64,000 nt of DNA from Negadavirga shengliensis. GTDB lineage: Bacteria > Bacteroidota > Bacteroidia > Cytophagales > Cyclobacteriaceae. The position numbers and the translations under genes are program-made. The stretch covers positions 86,755 through 150,754 of the forward strand of contig NZ_JBHSJJ010000016.1 of NCBI RefSeq assembly GCF_042652345.1. Direction: 5' to 3'. The notes beneath the pieces are model-generated. The model made no database searches. It was not told where the DNA came from and saw nothing but the letters and a program-made list of their open reading frames with translations. Positions within the stretch are counted from its first letter, which is position 1; the number at the start of each line of letters is the position of its first letter. Positions 18,622 through 28,436 of this stretch are shown here, piece by piece.

Positions 18622-19482
18622 ATGGAAAACATTATTCGTATTGCTGTGCAAAAAAGTGGCAGACTCAGTGATGATTCACTTGGACTGATCAAAGAATGCG
18701 GCATAAAATTTTATAACGGTACCGGCAAATTAAAGTCCATTTCCACCAACTTTCCTATTGAATTTCTTTTTTTAAGGGATGATGATATCCCCGGGTACGT
18801 GGCAGACGGCGTGGCAGACCTGGGAATCGTTGGTGAAAATGAACTGGTTGAAAAAGACAAAAAAGTAGAAGTGCTTAAAAAGCTGGGCTTTTCGAAGTGC
18901 CGTCTCTCTTTGGCCATTCCAAAAAGTGAGAAGTATGAGGGTATCCGGTACTTTGAAGGGAAGAATATTGCCACATCCTATCCGAAAATATTAGGCGATT
19001 ACCTGAAAGAGAAAGGCATTTACGCGGATATCCATGAGATCAGTGGATCTGTAGAAATTGCACCTAGTATAGGGCTTGCCGAAGGGATATGCGATATAGT
19101 AAGTTCCGGTTCCACATTGATGATGAATGGTCTTAAAGAAGTGGAAGAGATTTTCCGTTCAGAGGCTGTCCTGATCAGCAACCCCAACATGGTTGTTACC
19201 AAACAAAAAATAGTAGAGAAACTGCTTTTTAGAATTGACGCGGTACAAAAGGGGAAAAGCAATAAATATGTCTTGTTGAATGCACCCAATGAGTCTCTTG
19301 ACAAGATCATTTCATTGATTCCGGGCATGAAAAGCCCCACCATTCTTCCGCTGGCTGAGAAAGGCTGGTCATCGGTGCATTCCGTAATCAGTGAAGAACA
19401 ATTTTGGGAAAACATAGAAGGATTAAGGGAAGCAGGCGCTCAGGGCATATTGGTCGTACCCATAGAAAAAATGGTCATATAG
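18622..19482 (+). CDS. hisG: ATP phosphoribosyltransferase (long form)
   Basis: A 286-residue HisG of the long, self-contained type. It starts IRIAVQKSGRLSDDSLGLI, has DIPGYVADGVADLGIVGENE, and the PRPP loop EISGSVEIAPSIGLAEGICD around residue 140-160. The C-terminal ACT-like regulatory domain (about 215-286) binds histidine for feedback inhibition. It condenses ATP with PRPP, the first step of histidine synthesis. It leads the cluster hisG-hisD-hisC-hisB, all on the plus strand with short gaps or an overlap. The 265 bp upstream show no obvious histidine-rich leader peptide. Confidence 0.95.
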   Translation: MENIIRIAVQKSGRLSDDSLGLIKECGIKFYNGTGKLKSISTNFPIEFLFLRDDDIPGYVADGVADLGIVGENELVEKDKKVEVLKKLGFSKCRLSLAIPKSEKYEGIRYFEGKNIATSYPKILGDYLKEKGIYADIHEISGSVEIAPSIGLAEGICDIVSSGSTLMMNGLKEVEEIFRSEAVLISNPNMVVTKQKIVEKLLFRIDAVQKGKSNKYVLLNAPNESLDKIISLIPGMKSPTILPLAEKGWSSVHSVISEEQFWENIEGLREAGAQGILVVPIEKMVI

Positions 19483-19510
19483 ATTCTCCCACCGGATAAA
19501 CTTGTTAAAG

Positions 19511-20800
19511 ATGAAAGTCCTTGTCAATCCCAATAAAAACACCTGGAAAAAAGAACTGGAAAGGCCCGTTCAAAAAATGAAGGAGATCGAAAAGATCGTG
19601 AAGCCTATCATGAGAAAAGTCAAGCGACAAGGTGATAAGGCTTTGAAAAAGTTTGCCCTGGAATATGATCATGTGGAAATCGACCATTTGCTGGTGAGCA
19701 GGGATGAAATCCGGATGGCTTGTCAGGAGGTTTCCCAAGAACTGAAAGATGCCCTGCTCCAGGCGAAAGAGAATATCGAAAAATTTCATCAATTACAGGA
19801 AACCCCTTTCCTTATAACTGAAATCATGGAAGGGGTTACCTGTATGAGAAAAAGCGTCCCCATTCAAAAAGTGGGACTGTATGTACCGGGTGGCACTGCT
19901 CCGTTATTTTCAACAGTATTGATGCTGGGTATTCCTGCCAATATAGCCGGATGTGAGGAAATAGTGCTGTGTTCACCACCGAATGCGGAAGGAAAAATCC
20001 ACCCCGCCATCCTGTATGCCGCAGATTTGGTAGGCATAAACCGGATTGTAAAATCAGGTGGGGCACAGGCCATCGCCGCCATGGCTTACGGTACGCAATC
20101 TGTCCCGAAAGTGGATAAGATTTTCGGACCGGGTAACCAATATGTGACGGCGGCAAAACAACTGGCCACCAAAAAAGGCGTGGCCATTGACATGCCCGCG
20201 GGCCCCTCCGAAGTATTGGTGTACGCTGACCAAAGTGCCGTTCCCGAGTTTGTAGCCGCAGACTTGCTTTCACAGGCTGAGCATGGAGTGGACAGCCAGG
20301 TGGTACTAGTTTGCAATAACCAAAAACTTTGCAAAAAAATACTGAAAGCTATCGAAGCGCAGCTAGAAACCCTGCCCAGGCAAAAAATCGCCAAAAAAGC
20401 CTTGGAAAACAGTGTAGCCGTGGTGATGGAAGAACAGGAAAAAGCCATCCACCTTATCAATGAATACGCCCCGGAGCATTTGATCATTTCCGTAGAAAAT
20501 GAAGAGGAGGTTGTGGATAGCATCTTCAATGCGGGTTCGGTCTTCATTGGCAATTTTACCCCCGAATCGGCAGGCGATTATGCATCAGGAACCAACCATA
20601 CCCTGCCTACCAATGGTTATGCAAAAAATTACAGCGGCGTTTCCCTTGACAGTTTTCTAAAGAAGATCACTTACCAAAAAATCACAGCCGAAGGGTTAAA
20701 AAAACTCGGGCCGGCAATAGAAATTATGGCTGAAAACGAACATTTAGCGGCCCATAAGCAAGCGGTATCTATTAGATTGGAATACATTTCAAAGCAATGA
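19511..20800 (+). CDS. hisD: Histidinol dehydrogenase
   Basis: A 429-residue enzyme with the HisD signature around FGPGNQYVTAAK, GPSEVLVYAD and LLSQAEHGVDSQVVLV (zinc and catalytic residues), plus EYAPEHLII and GDYASGTNHTLPT near the C-terminus. It oxidises L-histidinol to L-histidine in two NAD-dependent steps. The ATG at 19511 is preferred to the TTG three codons upstream. Its last codons overlap the hisC start (ATGA), indicating translational coupling. Confidence 0.95.
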   Translation: MKVLVNPNKNTWKKELERPVQKMKEIEKIVKPIMRKVKRQGDKALKKFALEYDHVEIDHLLVSRDEIRMACQEVSQELKDALLQAKENIEKFHQLQETPFLITEIMEGVTCMRKSVPIQKVGLYVPGGTAPLFSTVLMLGIPANIAGCEEIVLCSPPNAEGKIHPAILYAADLVGINRIVKSGGAQAIAAMAYGTQSVPKVDKIFGPGNQYVTAAKQLATKKGVAIDMPAGPSEVLVYADQSAVPEFVAADLLSQAEHGVDSQVVLVCNNQKLCKKILKAIEAQLETLPRQKIAKKALENSVAVVMEEQEKAIHLINEYAPEHLIISVENEEEVVDSIFNAGSVFIGNFTPESAGDYASGTNHTLPTNGYAKNYSGVSLDSFLKKITYQKITAEGLKKLGPAIEIMAENEHLAAHKQAVSIRLEYISKQ

Positions 20801-21861
20801 AAACTGGATCATTTGATATAAATAAGCTTCTCCGCCCACACATAAGGCAACTTAAACCTTATTCGTCTGCCAGAGACGAATATTCGGGTACTGAAGGCAT
20901 CTTCCTGGACGCCAACGAAAACCCACTTGGCTCGATTACGGAGGAAAATTTCAACAGGTATCCCGATCCCTATCAGTGGGCGTTAAAATCCAGGATTTCG
21001 GAAATCAAGGGCGTGGCCCCGGAACGGATTTTTTTGGGTAACGGAAGTGATGAAGCCATAGATCTTCTTTACAGGGCCTTTTGCATACCCGGCAGGGACA
21101 ACGTCCTCCTCCTCCCTCCCACTTACGGTATGTATGAAGTCAGTGCAAACATCAATGATGTGGCTGTAAAAAAAATCAACCTAACCACTGACTTTCAGAT
21201 AGATATAGCCAATGTTTTAAAGGCGATAGATGAGAACACCAAAGTGATCTTCATTTGTTCTCCTAATAACCCCTCAGGCAACAAATTTCATCGGAAAGAT
21301 ATTTATGCCATTTTGAAAGCTTTTCAAGGAATTGTGGTTGTGGATGAGGCTTACATTGATTTTAGTGATGAACCAAGCTTTACTGAAGACCTTGACCAGT
21401 ATCCAAATTTGTTGGTTTTGCAGACTTTTTCAAAGGCCTGGGGGCTGGCATCATTGCGTTTGGGAATGGCATTCGCGTCAGCTGAAATCATCAGGATTTT
21501 CAGCAAAATCAAACCACCTTACAATATCAGCGGATTGACGCAAGACACTGTACTCCAGTCGTTAAAGGATACGAAAAAAATGGAAAACATGGTCGGGGAA
21601 ATTCTTCGTGAAAGAGACTATCTGGAAAGCCAGTTACAATTGCTTCCTGAAGTTCAAAATATTCACCCCAGCCATGCCAATTTTCTTTTGGTAAAGATCG
21701 AGGATGCGAGAAAAACCTACGAAACCCTTGTTGCAAATAAAATAATTGTCCGCGACCGTTCGAACGTGACCCTTTGTGAGGAATGCTTGCGGATCACCGT
21801 AGGAACCCGGGAGGAAAATGATAAACTGATAGAAACGTTAAAAATGATAAGTACGGGTTGA
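20797..21861 (+). CDS. hisC: Histidinol-phosphate aminotransferase
   Basis: A 354-residue class I/II PLP aminotransferase. It shows LDANENPLG near residue 35, FLGNGSDEAIDLLYR, CSPNNPSGN, VVDEAYIDFS, and the PLP lysine in TFSKAWGLASLRLG around residue 210. It converts imidazole-acetol phosphate to histidinol phosphate using glutamate. The start overlaps the hisD stop by four bases. Confidence 0.95.
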   Translation: MKTGSFDINKLLRPHIRQLKPYSSARDEYSGTEGIFLDANENPLGSITEENFNRYPDPYQWALKSRISEIKGVAPERIFLGNGSDEAIDLLYRAFCIPGRDNVLLLPPTYGMYEVSANINDVAVKKINLTTDFQIDIANVLKAIDENTKVIFICSPNNPSGNKFHRKDIYAILKAFQGIVVVDEAYIDFSDEPSFTEDLDQYPNLLVLQTFSKAWGLASLRLGMAFASAEIIRIFSKIKPPYNISGLTQDTVLQSLKDTKKMENMVGEILRERDYLESQLQLLPEVQNIHPSHANFLLVKIEDARKTYETLVANKIIVRDRSNVTLCEECLRITVGTREENDKLIETLKMISTG

Positions 21862-21891
21862 GAAGTCAACCGTCATAAAAGCTTTAAAAAG

Positions 21892-22989
21892 ATGAAAAAA
21901 GTCTTGTTTATAGACCGGGATGGTACCATCATAAAGGAACCACCGACGGATTTTCAGGTTGACAGTCTGGAGAAGCTGGAATTTATACCCAAAGCCATAT
22001 CCAACCTGCGAAAAATAGCGGAAGAGACAGACTATGAACTGGTGATGGTAACCAACCAGGATGGATTAGGGACATCTTCTTTTCCAGAGGAGACCTTTTG
22101 GCCGGCACAGTATAAGATGCTCAAAACACTTGAGCAAGAAGGGGTCATCTTCAGCGCCATCCATATAGACAGGAGCTTCGACCACGAGAATGCCCCTACC
22201 AGAAAACCCAGAACAGGTATGCTGACTACCTATTTGCAAGGGGATTATGATCTGGCAAATTCGTATGTCATCGGCGACCGGCAAACAGATATCCAATTGG
22301 CCCAAAATCTTGGCGCAAAAGCGATATACTTGGGTGAAGGCAGCGCGGAAGGAGCTGAGTTGACGACACTTTCCTGGGACAATATCTATAATTTTCTGAA
22401 ACTCCCGGCCAGAAAATCCGAAGTCCAAAGAAACACCTCGGAAACCCAAATCCACATTAAACTCAATCTGGACGGAAATGGGAAAAGCAACATTCAAACA
22501 GGTCTGGCCTTTTTTGATCATATGCTGGACCAATTGGCAAAGCATGGGGGGGTTGATCTTGACATTAATGTAACAGGAGATTTGCACATAGACGAGCATC
22601 ACACCATCGAGGATACAGGACTGGCGTTGGGGGAAGCCTATCTCAAAGCACTTGGAGATAAAAAAGGCATCTACCGCTATGGTTTTTTACTTCCTATGGA
22701 TGACTGCCTGGCGCAGGTGGCCATAGATTTTGGCGGCAGGCCTTGGCTTGTCTGGGATGCCACATTCCAACGGGAAAAAATCGGTGAAATGCCTACTGAA
22801 ATGTTCCACCATTTCTTTAAATCATTCAGCGATACTGCAAAATGCAATCTCAATATCAAAGCGGAGGGAAAAAACGAACACCATAAAATAGAAGCCATTT
22901 TCAAAGGACTCGCCAGGGCCATAAAAATGGCTGTAAGCAGAGATCCAAAATCCCTGGACCAGTTACCCAGTACCAAAGGCGTATTGTAA
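21892..22989 (+). CDS. hisB: Bifunctional histidinol-phosphatase / imidazoleglycerol-phosphate dehydratase
   Basis: A 365-residue fusion. Residues about 1-165 are a HAD phosphatase (FIDRDGTI with the nucleophile Asp and Asp+2, then VTNQDGLG and GDRQTDIQLA) for histidinol phosphate. Residues about 175-365 are imidazoleglycerol-phosphate dehydratase with the metal-binding repeats DEHHTIEDTGLALG and NEHHKIEAIFKGLARA. The fused arrangement matches E. coli-type HisB. It is the last his gene here; hisH, hisA, hisF and hisI are not in the window. Confidence 0.95.
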   Translation: MKKVLFIDRDGTIIKEPPTDFQVDSLEKLEFIPKAISNLRKIAEETDYELVMVTNQDGLGTSSFPEETFWPAQYKMLKTLEQEGVIFSAIHIDRSFDHENAPTRKPRTGMLTTYLQGDYDLANSYVIGDRQTDIQLAQNLGAKAIYLGEGSAEGAELTTLSWDNIYNFLKLPARKSEVQRNTSETQIHIKLNLDGNGKSNIQTGLAFFDHMLDQLAKHGGVDLDINVTGDLHIDEHHTIEDTGLALGEAYLKALGDKKGIYRYGFLLPMDDCLAQVAIDFGGRPWLVWDATFQREKIGEMPTEMFHHFFKSFSDTAKCNLNIKAEGKNEHHKIEAIFKGLARAIKMAVSRDPKSLDQLPSTKGVL

Positions 22990-23098
22990 AATAACTTATC
23001 AACGCAATAAATAAAAATAATTGGCTTTCTGTTTTGCAAATAAACTGTTATTTATTAATATTAACTAAAATATTAATAACGTATAACGGTAGGTTAAT

Positions 23099-23893
23099 AT
23101 GAAGCGGGTAATCTTTTTACACATAGCGGTACTATTGTTGGCAGGTGCCTGCATAGGCAACTTCAAAACAGGAGAATTCTATTACCAAAATGAGCAATAT
23201 GAAAAGGCCATCGCAGAGTTTGACAAAGTGCTTTTTGTCAGCATTACAGATATAAAATCCATGCATTTAAGGGCGCGTTCGTATGAGGAACTGGAAGAAT
23301 ACGACAAAGCCCTCGACGACTACAAGAAAATTCTCAACCTGGACCCAAGGTATGCACAGGCTTACGCAGGCATGGGAAAAATTGCCTGGAAGCTGGATGA
23401 CATGAAGACAGCCGAGAAGTATCTTTTACTGGCTGCCATGCATGATCCTAAAGATTATGATATACTCCTGCTGCTTTCACGCACAATGATAAAAAACCGC
23501 CGGTTCAAAAGTGCTGAGGAATTTTTGGAGGTTGCCCTTGAACTTCGTCCCGAAGAACCGATGCCCCATTACTACCTAGGTATTGCCAGAGGTTATTCCG
23601 GAGATGTCCTTGGCGTAGTCACCTCTTTTAACAAATATATTGAATACGAACCGGACAATATCAATGCCCATTATAACAGGGGATTTGCTTTGATGCGGCT
23701 GGGTTACAAAACATGGGCTGTCGAAGATTTTGATGTGGTGCTACGGAAAAACCCCAATCACTATGAAGCATTGGCAAGAAGGGCGCTGTGCTTGATAGAT
23801 AAAAATCCTGGAAAAGCATGCCTGGACCTTCAAACCGCGGCCAAAAATGGAAACCGCCTGGCCCGGGCCAATTTGGGAAAATGCGGGAGCTGA
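23099..23893 (+). CDS. TPR-repeat lipoprotein
   Basis: A 264-residue protein with a lipoprotein signal (LLLAGACIG, modified cysteine at about residue 18). It is then filled with tetratricopeptide repeats, for example YYQNEQYEKAIAEFDKVL, SYEELEEYDKALDDYKKI, PHYYLGIARGYSGDV and AHYNRGFALMRLGY. TPR scaffolds mediate protein-protein contacts; the lipid anchor puts it at the envelope. The partner is not evident. It follows hisB by 109 bp of AT-rich sequence and is probably a separate unit. Confidence 0.85.
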   Translation: MKRVIFLHIAVLLLAGACIGNFKTGEFYYQNEQYEKAIAEFDKVLFVSITDIKSMHLRARSYEELEEYDKALDDYKKILNLDPRYAQAYAGMGKIAWKLDDMKTAEKYLLLAAMHDPKDYDILLLLSRTMIKNRRFKSAEEFLEVALELRPEEPMPHYYLGIARGYSGDVLGVVTSFNKYIEYEPDNINAHYNRGFALMRLGYKTWAVEDFDVVLRKNPNHYEALARRALCLIDKNPGKACLDLQTAAKNGNRLARANLGKCGS

Positions 23894-24040
23894 TAGGGTC
23901 CGAATAGCTTCATTAAGCGGAACTTGTTCCGGATACCCGGTTTTGTCTTTCACTGTAATTTCAGTTCCGGTTTTCCCGGTATTCCGGATCAACAATATCT
24001 TTTAATCCGGGTTTCTAACCATAGAAGATTTTAAACAGTA

Positions 24041-24134
24041 GCAAAACCTCGCGGAGCGGATGAAATTATTGTCGTGAGTTTTTCCGGGGAACCAAGTAAA
24101 AAGCCGTGACAAAATCCCAACGGAATTGAAAATC
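24041..24134 (+). repeat. Dispersed intergenic repeat, copy 1
   Basis: About 95 bp inside the 366-bp gene-free region 23894-24259. Its two halves match the left and right parts of 55333-55478: the first half ends GAAATTATTGT, and the second runs from CGTGAGTTTTT to GAATTGAAAATC. The second copy carries extra internal sequence between the halves. The flanking sequence (23894-24040 and 24135-24259) shows no gene. Confidence 0.6.
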
Positions 24135-24259
24135 ATATGCAGTAAGGTCAATCGCACGCACATTTTTAATATTCCGATGTCAGAGCAATGCACCGACAAT
24201 ATTTTCGTTTGAATTAAACTTGATATTATCTTTTTAATTCTATTTTTGTTTTTTGAATT

Positions 24260-25003
24260 ATGGAAGACCGGAAACTTGTCATTATACCCACATACAATGA
24301 ATTGGAAAATATCTCCGATATTATCCATGCCGTCGTGGAATTGGACGGCGGTTTTGATGTGCTGATCATAGATGACCAGTCTCCGGATGGCACGGCGAAT
24401 GTGGTTAAAAAGCTGCAAAAGTGCTTTCCCGAAAGGCTGCACCTGCTGGAACGGCAAGGCAAGCAAGGATTAGGCACCGCTTATATCGAAGGATTCGAAT
24501 ATGCGCTTCAAAACGGCTATCATTATATTTTTGAAATGGACGCTGATTTTTCGCACAATCCAAAGGACCTTTTGAGACTTTACGAAACCTGCTCCGAGCA
24601 TGGCTACGACATGGTCATAGGCTCAAGATACATATCGGGTGTGAATGTGGTGAACTGGCCAATGGGACGTGTATTGATGTCTTTTTTTGCCAGCAAGTAT
24701 GTACAGTTCGTTACGGGCATGCCGATCAAAGACACCACCGCCGGATTCGTATGCTACCATCACCGTGTACTGAGAGCAATTAACCTGGAGAAAATAAAAT
24801 TTATAGGCTATGCCTTCCAAATAGAGATGAAGTTCACCGCCTGGAAATTGGGATTCGCGATCAAGGAAGTTCCCATTATATTTACAGACCGGACCAAAGG
24901 AACGTCCAAAATGTCAAAGCACATCTTCAAAGAAGCCATATTTGGGGTGATATACATGAAAATCAAAAGTCTCTTCAAAAAATACAAACCTAATCGAACC
25001 TGA
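24260..25003 (+). CDS. Polyprenol monophosphomannose synthase-like glycosyltransferase (GT2)
   Basis: A 247-residue GT2 enzyme of the DPM1 type. It shows VIIPTYNELENISDII, the nucleotide-binding DDQSPDGT near residue 40, and the metal-binding EMDADFSHNPKDL near residue 95. VIGSRYISGVNVVNWP and KDTTAGFVCYHHRVL follow. There are no C-terminal membrane helices, as in short-form dolichol/polyprenol phosphate mannose synthases. It transfers mannose (or a related sugar) from a nucleotide sugar to polyprenol phosphate at the inner membrane. It converges with the following permease gene and overlaps it by 14 bp. Confidence 0.9.
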   Translation: MEDRKLVIIPTYNELENISDIIHAVVELDGGFDVLIIDDQSPDGTANVVKKLQKCFPERLHLLERQGKQGLGTAYIEGFEYALQNGYHYIFEMDADFSHNPKDLLRLYETCSEHGYDMVIGSRYISGVNVVNWPMGRVLMSFFASKYVQFVTGMPIKDTTAGFVCYHHRVLRAINLEKIKFIGYAFQIEMKFTAWKLGFAIKEVPIIFTDRTKGTSKMSKHIFKEAIFGVIYMKIKSLFKKYKPNRT

Positions 25004-26210
25004 TTGCCTTAATCGGATTGACATTGCTGATGATCATTGCCGGAATAAACAGTACAGCGGTGGTGATGATCAGAATGAGGATATTGAGACCTAAAACCGC
25101 AGTCCAATCCCAATACACAGGAACAAAACTCATATAGTAATTTTCAGGGTCAAGGCGGATAAGCCGTGTTGAATCCTGTATCCACCCAAATCCCAGCCCG
25201 ATAAGGTTTCCTAAAAACATGCCCCGGCCGATAATTCTCAGCCCATTCCAGATGAAGACCCTCCGGATCTGTTTGTTTTTTGCTCCCAAGGCCTTGAGGA
25301 TGCCTATCATCTGAGTCCGTTCCATGATAAGTATGAACAATATGGAAACCATATTGAATGCTGCCACAAATAATATCAAGCCTAAAAACACATAAACATT
25401 GTTATTTAAGAGTTCCAGCCAGTCAAAAATCTGGATATATTTATCTGTGGATTTTACCAACCGCAGGTCATAGTCTGTCAAGTCATATAAATCATCGGCA
25501 TAGCGGTCTATTTTTCGGGGATCCTGTATAAACACCTCAAACCCTCCCACTTTATCCAGGTCCCAGTCGTTCAGTACCCTTATGGTCTGTATATCCCCGA
25601 TGATGACCTTTTCATCAAAATCCTCAAGGAAGGTTTCGTATAAACCCACAATTTCCAGCCTTCTGAACCTGGGAGGGTCCTGCACAAAATATATAGTGAC
25701 CCTATCCCCCACATCCAGCAAAAGTTTTCTCGCAATTTTGGTACTGAGCAACACTTCATTGACAGCGCTTTCTCCATCATCAAACTGTATAAACCGGCCC
25801 TTGATCAAAGATGGCTCAAATGACCGCACGTCAAAATCCGGTCCCACTCCCTTCATGATCACCCCTTCCACCTCTTCATCCCCCTTCAACAGGCCCGGTT
25901 TATTGGCGTAGCCCTGCACATGCCGGATATAATCATGTTCCATGGAGTGTGTATAAAAAAAACTCTCTTTGCTTGTGGGGGAATCCTCCAGGGATTTGCT
26001 CATCACAAAACGGTGTACTTGGTAATGTCCCGTAAACGAAAAGACTTTTTCTGAGATCACCGACTGAAACCCTCCCAATATCAAAAAAGAAATGATCATT
26101 ATGGACAATCCGAGGGCGATACTTGCCACAGCGATTCTGTGGATGGTTCCTGTAAATCCACCCGTTTTTTTAAAACTTATTCTTTTGGCTATGAAGTAGG
26201 AAAGGTTCAA
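24990..26210 (-). CDS. FtsX-like ABC transporter permease (LolC/LolE type)
   Basis: A 406-residue membrane protein beginning MNLSYFIAKRISFKKTGGF. The first helix is near residues 25-50 (ASIALGLSIMIISFLILGGFQ), then comes a large periplasmic domain, and three C-terminal helices (VYVFLGLILFVAAFNMVSIL, an ILKALGAKNKQIRRVF cytoplasmic loop, and TAVLGLNILILIITTAVLF). This is the MacB/FtsX permease layout of LolC/E, which release lipoproteins from the inner membrane. No ATPase gene is adjacent, so the partner is encoded elsewhere. Confidence 0.85.
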   Translation of the reverse strand: MNLSYFIAKRISFKKTGGFTGTIHRIAVASIALGLSIMIISFLILGGFQSVISEKVFSFTGHYQVHRFVMSKSLEDSPTSKESFFYTHSMEHDYIRHVQGYANKPGLLKGDEEVEGVIMKGVGPDFDVRSFEPSLIKGRFIQFDDGESAVNEVLLSTKIARKLLLDVGDRVTIYFVQDPPRFRRLEIVGLYETFLEDFDEKVIIGDIQTIRVLNDWDLDKVGGFEVFIQDPRKIDRYADDLYDLTDYDLRLVKSTDKYIQIFDWLELLNNNVYVFLGLILFVAAFNMVSILFILIMERTQMIGILKALGAKNKQIRRVFIWNGLRIIGRGMFLGNLIGLGFGWIQDSTRLIRLDPENYYMSFVPVYWDWTAVLGLNILILIITTAVLFIPAMIISNVNPIKAIRFD

Positions 26211-26248
26211 CGAACTTGCTTATTTTGTTATACTAAATGCAAATTAAC

Positions 26249-27457
26249 ATGAAGCACATAAAATTAATACTTATTGCTGCAATTTTGTTGGGCAGCTCCG
26301 GTTTTTGTAAAAGCAACTCCGAAAGGAATGAGAGAAAACCGGATGATCATGCTGTTAAGGCTCCCGTTCTGCCAGGCGCTGACAGAACGGACATTTATTT
26401 GCCTTTGCTTCAGGGGAAAAAAGTGGCCCTTGCCGTAAACCAGACCAGCGTGCTTACCCAAAAGAACAATCTTCACTTGGTGGATTTTCTTCTGGAGGAA
26501 GGTATAGCGGTAAAAAAAGTATTTGTTCCCGAACATGGATTCAGAGGTGATGCGGATGCAGGGGAACTGGTGAAAAATGAAATCGACACCAAAACCGGCC
26601 TTCCCTTGGTTTCGCTTTATGGCGATTCCAAAAAGCCTTCCAAAGAGGCCTTTTCCGATATTGATCTCATCATATTTGATATTCAGGATGTCGGTGTAAG
26701 GTTCTATACCTATATAAGTACCCTTCACTACCTGATGGAAGCCTGTGCGGAACAAGGAAAACCCATGCTGATCATGGACCGGCCCAACCCCAATTCGGAT
26801 TATGTTGATGGCCCGGTTTTAAAAAAAGGATATGAGAGCTTTGTGGGAATGCACCCTATTCCCGTAGTCCACGGGCTTACCGTGGGTGAGCTCGCTCAAA
26901 TGATAAACGGTGAAGGATGGTTAAAAAATCAAGTGCAGGCAGATATTGAAATCATAGAGATTGATAATTGGGATCATAGCATTCAATATAGCCTGCCCAT
27001 CAAGCCATCCCCCAACCTGCCTAACGATATTTCCATCCGCCTATACCCTTCTCTCTGTTATTTTGAAGGGACGGACATCAGTCTCGGAAGAGGGACCACC
27101 TTTCCTTTCCAGGTATATGGTTATCCCGACCCGAAATTCGGGAGCTTCACCTTCACTCCCATCAGCATGGAAGGTATGTCCAAAAACCCTCCCCATAAGG
27201 ATAAACGCTGTTATGGAAAAGACCTTAGGAAAGAGGCGTTAAATCATCGGCTTACTTTAGAACATCTGTTGGAAGCTTACCGGACAGCCGATAAAGGTGA
27301 AAAGTTCTTCAACAATTTCTTTGACAAGCTGGCCGGATCAGATCAGTTGCGCAAAGATATATTGGCGGGCAAGTCTGAAACAGCAATAAGAAATTCCTGG
27401 AGAAAAGATCTGGAAGAATATCTGGAAAAAAGAGATAAATATTTACTGTATCCCTAG
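26249..27457 (+). CDS. DUF1343 family exo-beta-N-acetylmuramidase-like protein (NamZ)
   Basis: A protein of about 402 residues with a hydrophobic signal segment (IKLILIAAILLGSSGF). The conserved DUF1343 blocks are visible: KVALAVNQTSVL, VKKVFVPEHGFRGDADAGE, VSLYGDSKKPS, DIQDVGVRFYTYISTLHYL, DRPNPNSDYVDGP and SLGRGTTFPFQVYGYP. NamZ-type members (GH171) remove terminal N-acetylmuramic acid from peptidoglycan fragments, so a role in cell-wall recycling is likely. An ATG four codons upstream (26237) is an alternative. It is followed 2 bp later by fmt. Confidence 0.88.
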   Translation: MKHIKLILIAAILLGSSGFCKSNSERNERKPDDHAVKAPVLPGADRTDIYLPLLQGKKVALAVNQTSVLTQKNNLHLVDFLLEEGIAVKKVFVPEHGFRGDADAGELVKNEIDTKTGLPLVSLYGDSKKPSKEAFSDIDLIIFDIQDVGVRFYTYISTLHYLMEACAEQGKPMLIMDRPNPNSDYVDGPVLKKGYESFVGMHPIPVVHGLTVGELAQMINGEGWLKNQVQADIEIIEIDNWDHSIQYSLPIKPSPNLPNDISIRLYPSLCYFEGTDISLGRGTTFPFQVYGYPDPKFGSFTFTPISMEGMSKNPPHKDKRCYGKDLRKEALNHRLTLEHLLEAYRTADKGEKFFNNFFDKLAGSDQLRKDILAGKSETAIRNSWRKDLEEYLEKRDKYLLYP

Positions 27458-27459
27458 TC

Positions 27460-28383
27460 ATGAACAAGGATCTGCGTATTGTATACATGGGCACACCGGA
27501 ATTCGCCGTGCCCCCGCTTGAGCTGTTGGTAAAAGAAGGCTGGCCGGTAGTGGCTGTGGTCACCGCCACGGATAAACCCCAGGGAAGGGGCCGGAAGATG
27601 CTTCCTTCACCTGTAAAATCATCTGCGGAAAAATTAGACATACCTGTGTTGCAACCTGCCAATTTAAAATCCCCTGCGTTCCAGGAAGAACTGAAAAGTT
27701 ACCGGGCAGATCTCCAGGTGGTGGTTGCTTTCCGGATGCTGCCCGAGATTGTGTGGAGCATGCCTCCTAAAGGCACATTCAACCTCCATGCCTCCCTGCT
27801 CCCTGACTACAGAGGAGCAGCCCCTATCAACTGGGCGATAATCAACGGCGAAACCGAAACCGGCATCACGACTTTTTTCCTGCAACACGAAATTGATACC
27901 GGAAATATTATTTTTCAGGAAAAAGAACCCATCTACCCAGAGGACAATGTAGGCAGTTTATATGATAGATTAATGCACAAAGGGGCCAGACTCGTGTTAA
28001 AAACCGTTGAGGCGGTGGCTTCTGAAACGGTAAAGCCTCAAAAACAGGATGATTCCAAAGCCATACACCATGCGCCAAAAATATATAAGGAAACATGTAA
28101 AATTGATTGGTCAAAACCTGCTGAACATGTCCATAATCTGATAAGAGGACTATCTCCCTACCCGGTGGCGTGGACCACATTGAATGGTAAAACATGCAAA
28201 ATCTATAGCTCTGCCGTTTTAACAGAAAATCTCCAGGACAAGAAAGCCGGAGAACACCAAACGGATAACAAAACCTACCTCAGTTTTCAAACGGGTGAAG
28301 GTCAGTTGTCTGTGCTCGAACTGCAGCTGGAAGGAAAAAAGAAAATGGATATAGAAAATTTTTTGAGAGGAAATCCCCTTTGA
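27460..28383 (+). CDS. fmt: Methionyl-tRNA formyltransferase
   Basis: A 307-residue Fmt. It has RIVYMGTPEFAVPPLELL at the N-terminus and the catalytic block FNLHASLLPDYRGAAPINWA around residue 107-126, with the Asn-His-Asp triad completed by the Asp of HEIDTGNI. A C-terminal OB-like domain runs from about 205. It formylates initiator Met-tRNA using 10-formyl-tetrahydrofolate. It is tightly linked to the NamZ-like gene upstream. Confidence 0.95.
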   Translation: MNKDLRIVYMGTPEFAVPPLELLVKEGWPVVAVVTATDKPQGRGRKMLPSPVKSSAEKLDIPVLQPANLKSPAFQEELKSYRADLQVVVAFRMLPEIVWSMPPKGTFNLHASLLPDYRGAAPINWAIINGETETGITTFFLQHEIDTGNIIFQEKEPIYPEDNVGSLYDRLMHKGARLVLKTVEAVASETVKPQKQDDSKAIHHAPKIYKETCKIDWSKPAEHVHNLIRGLSPYPVAWTTLNGKTCKIYSSAVLTENLQDKKAGEHQTDNKTYLSFQTGEGQLSVLELQLEGKKKMDIENFLRGNPL

Positions 28384-28436
28384 AAGAATCTTTTTGCGGT
28401 TAAACTTTAGCCACCTTCACCTGTCTAAATGAATGA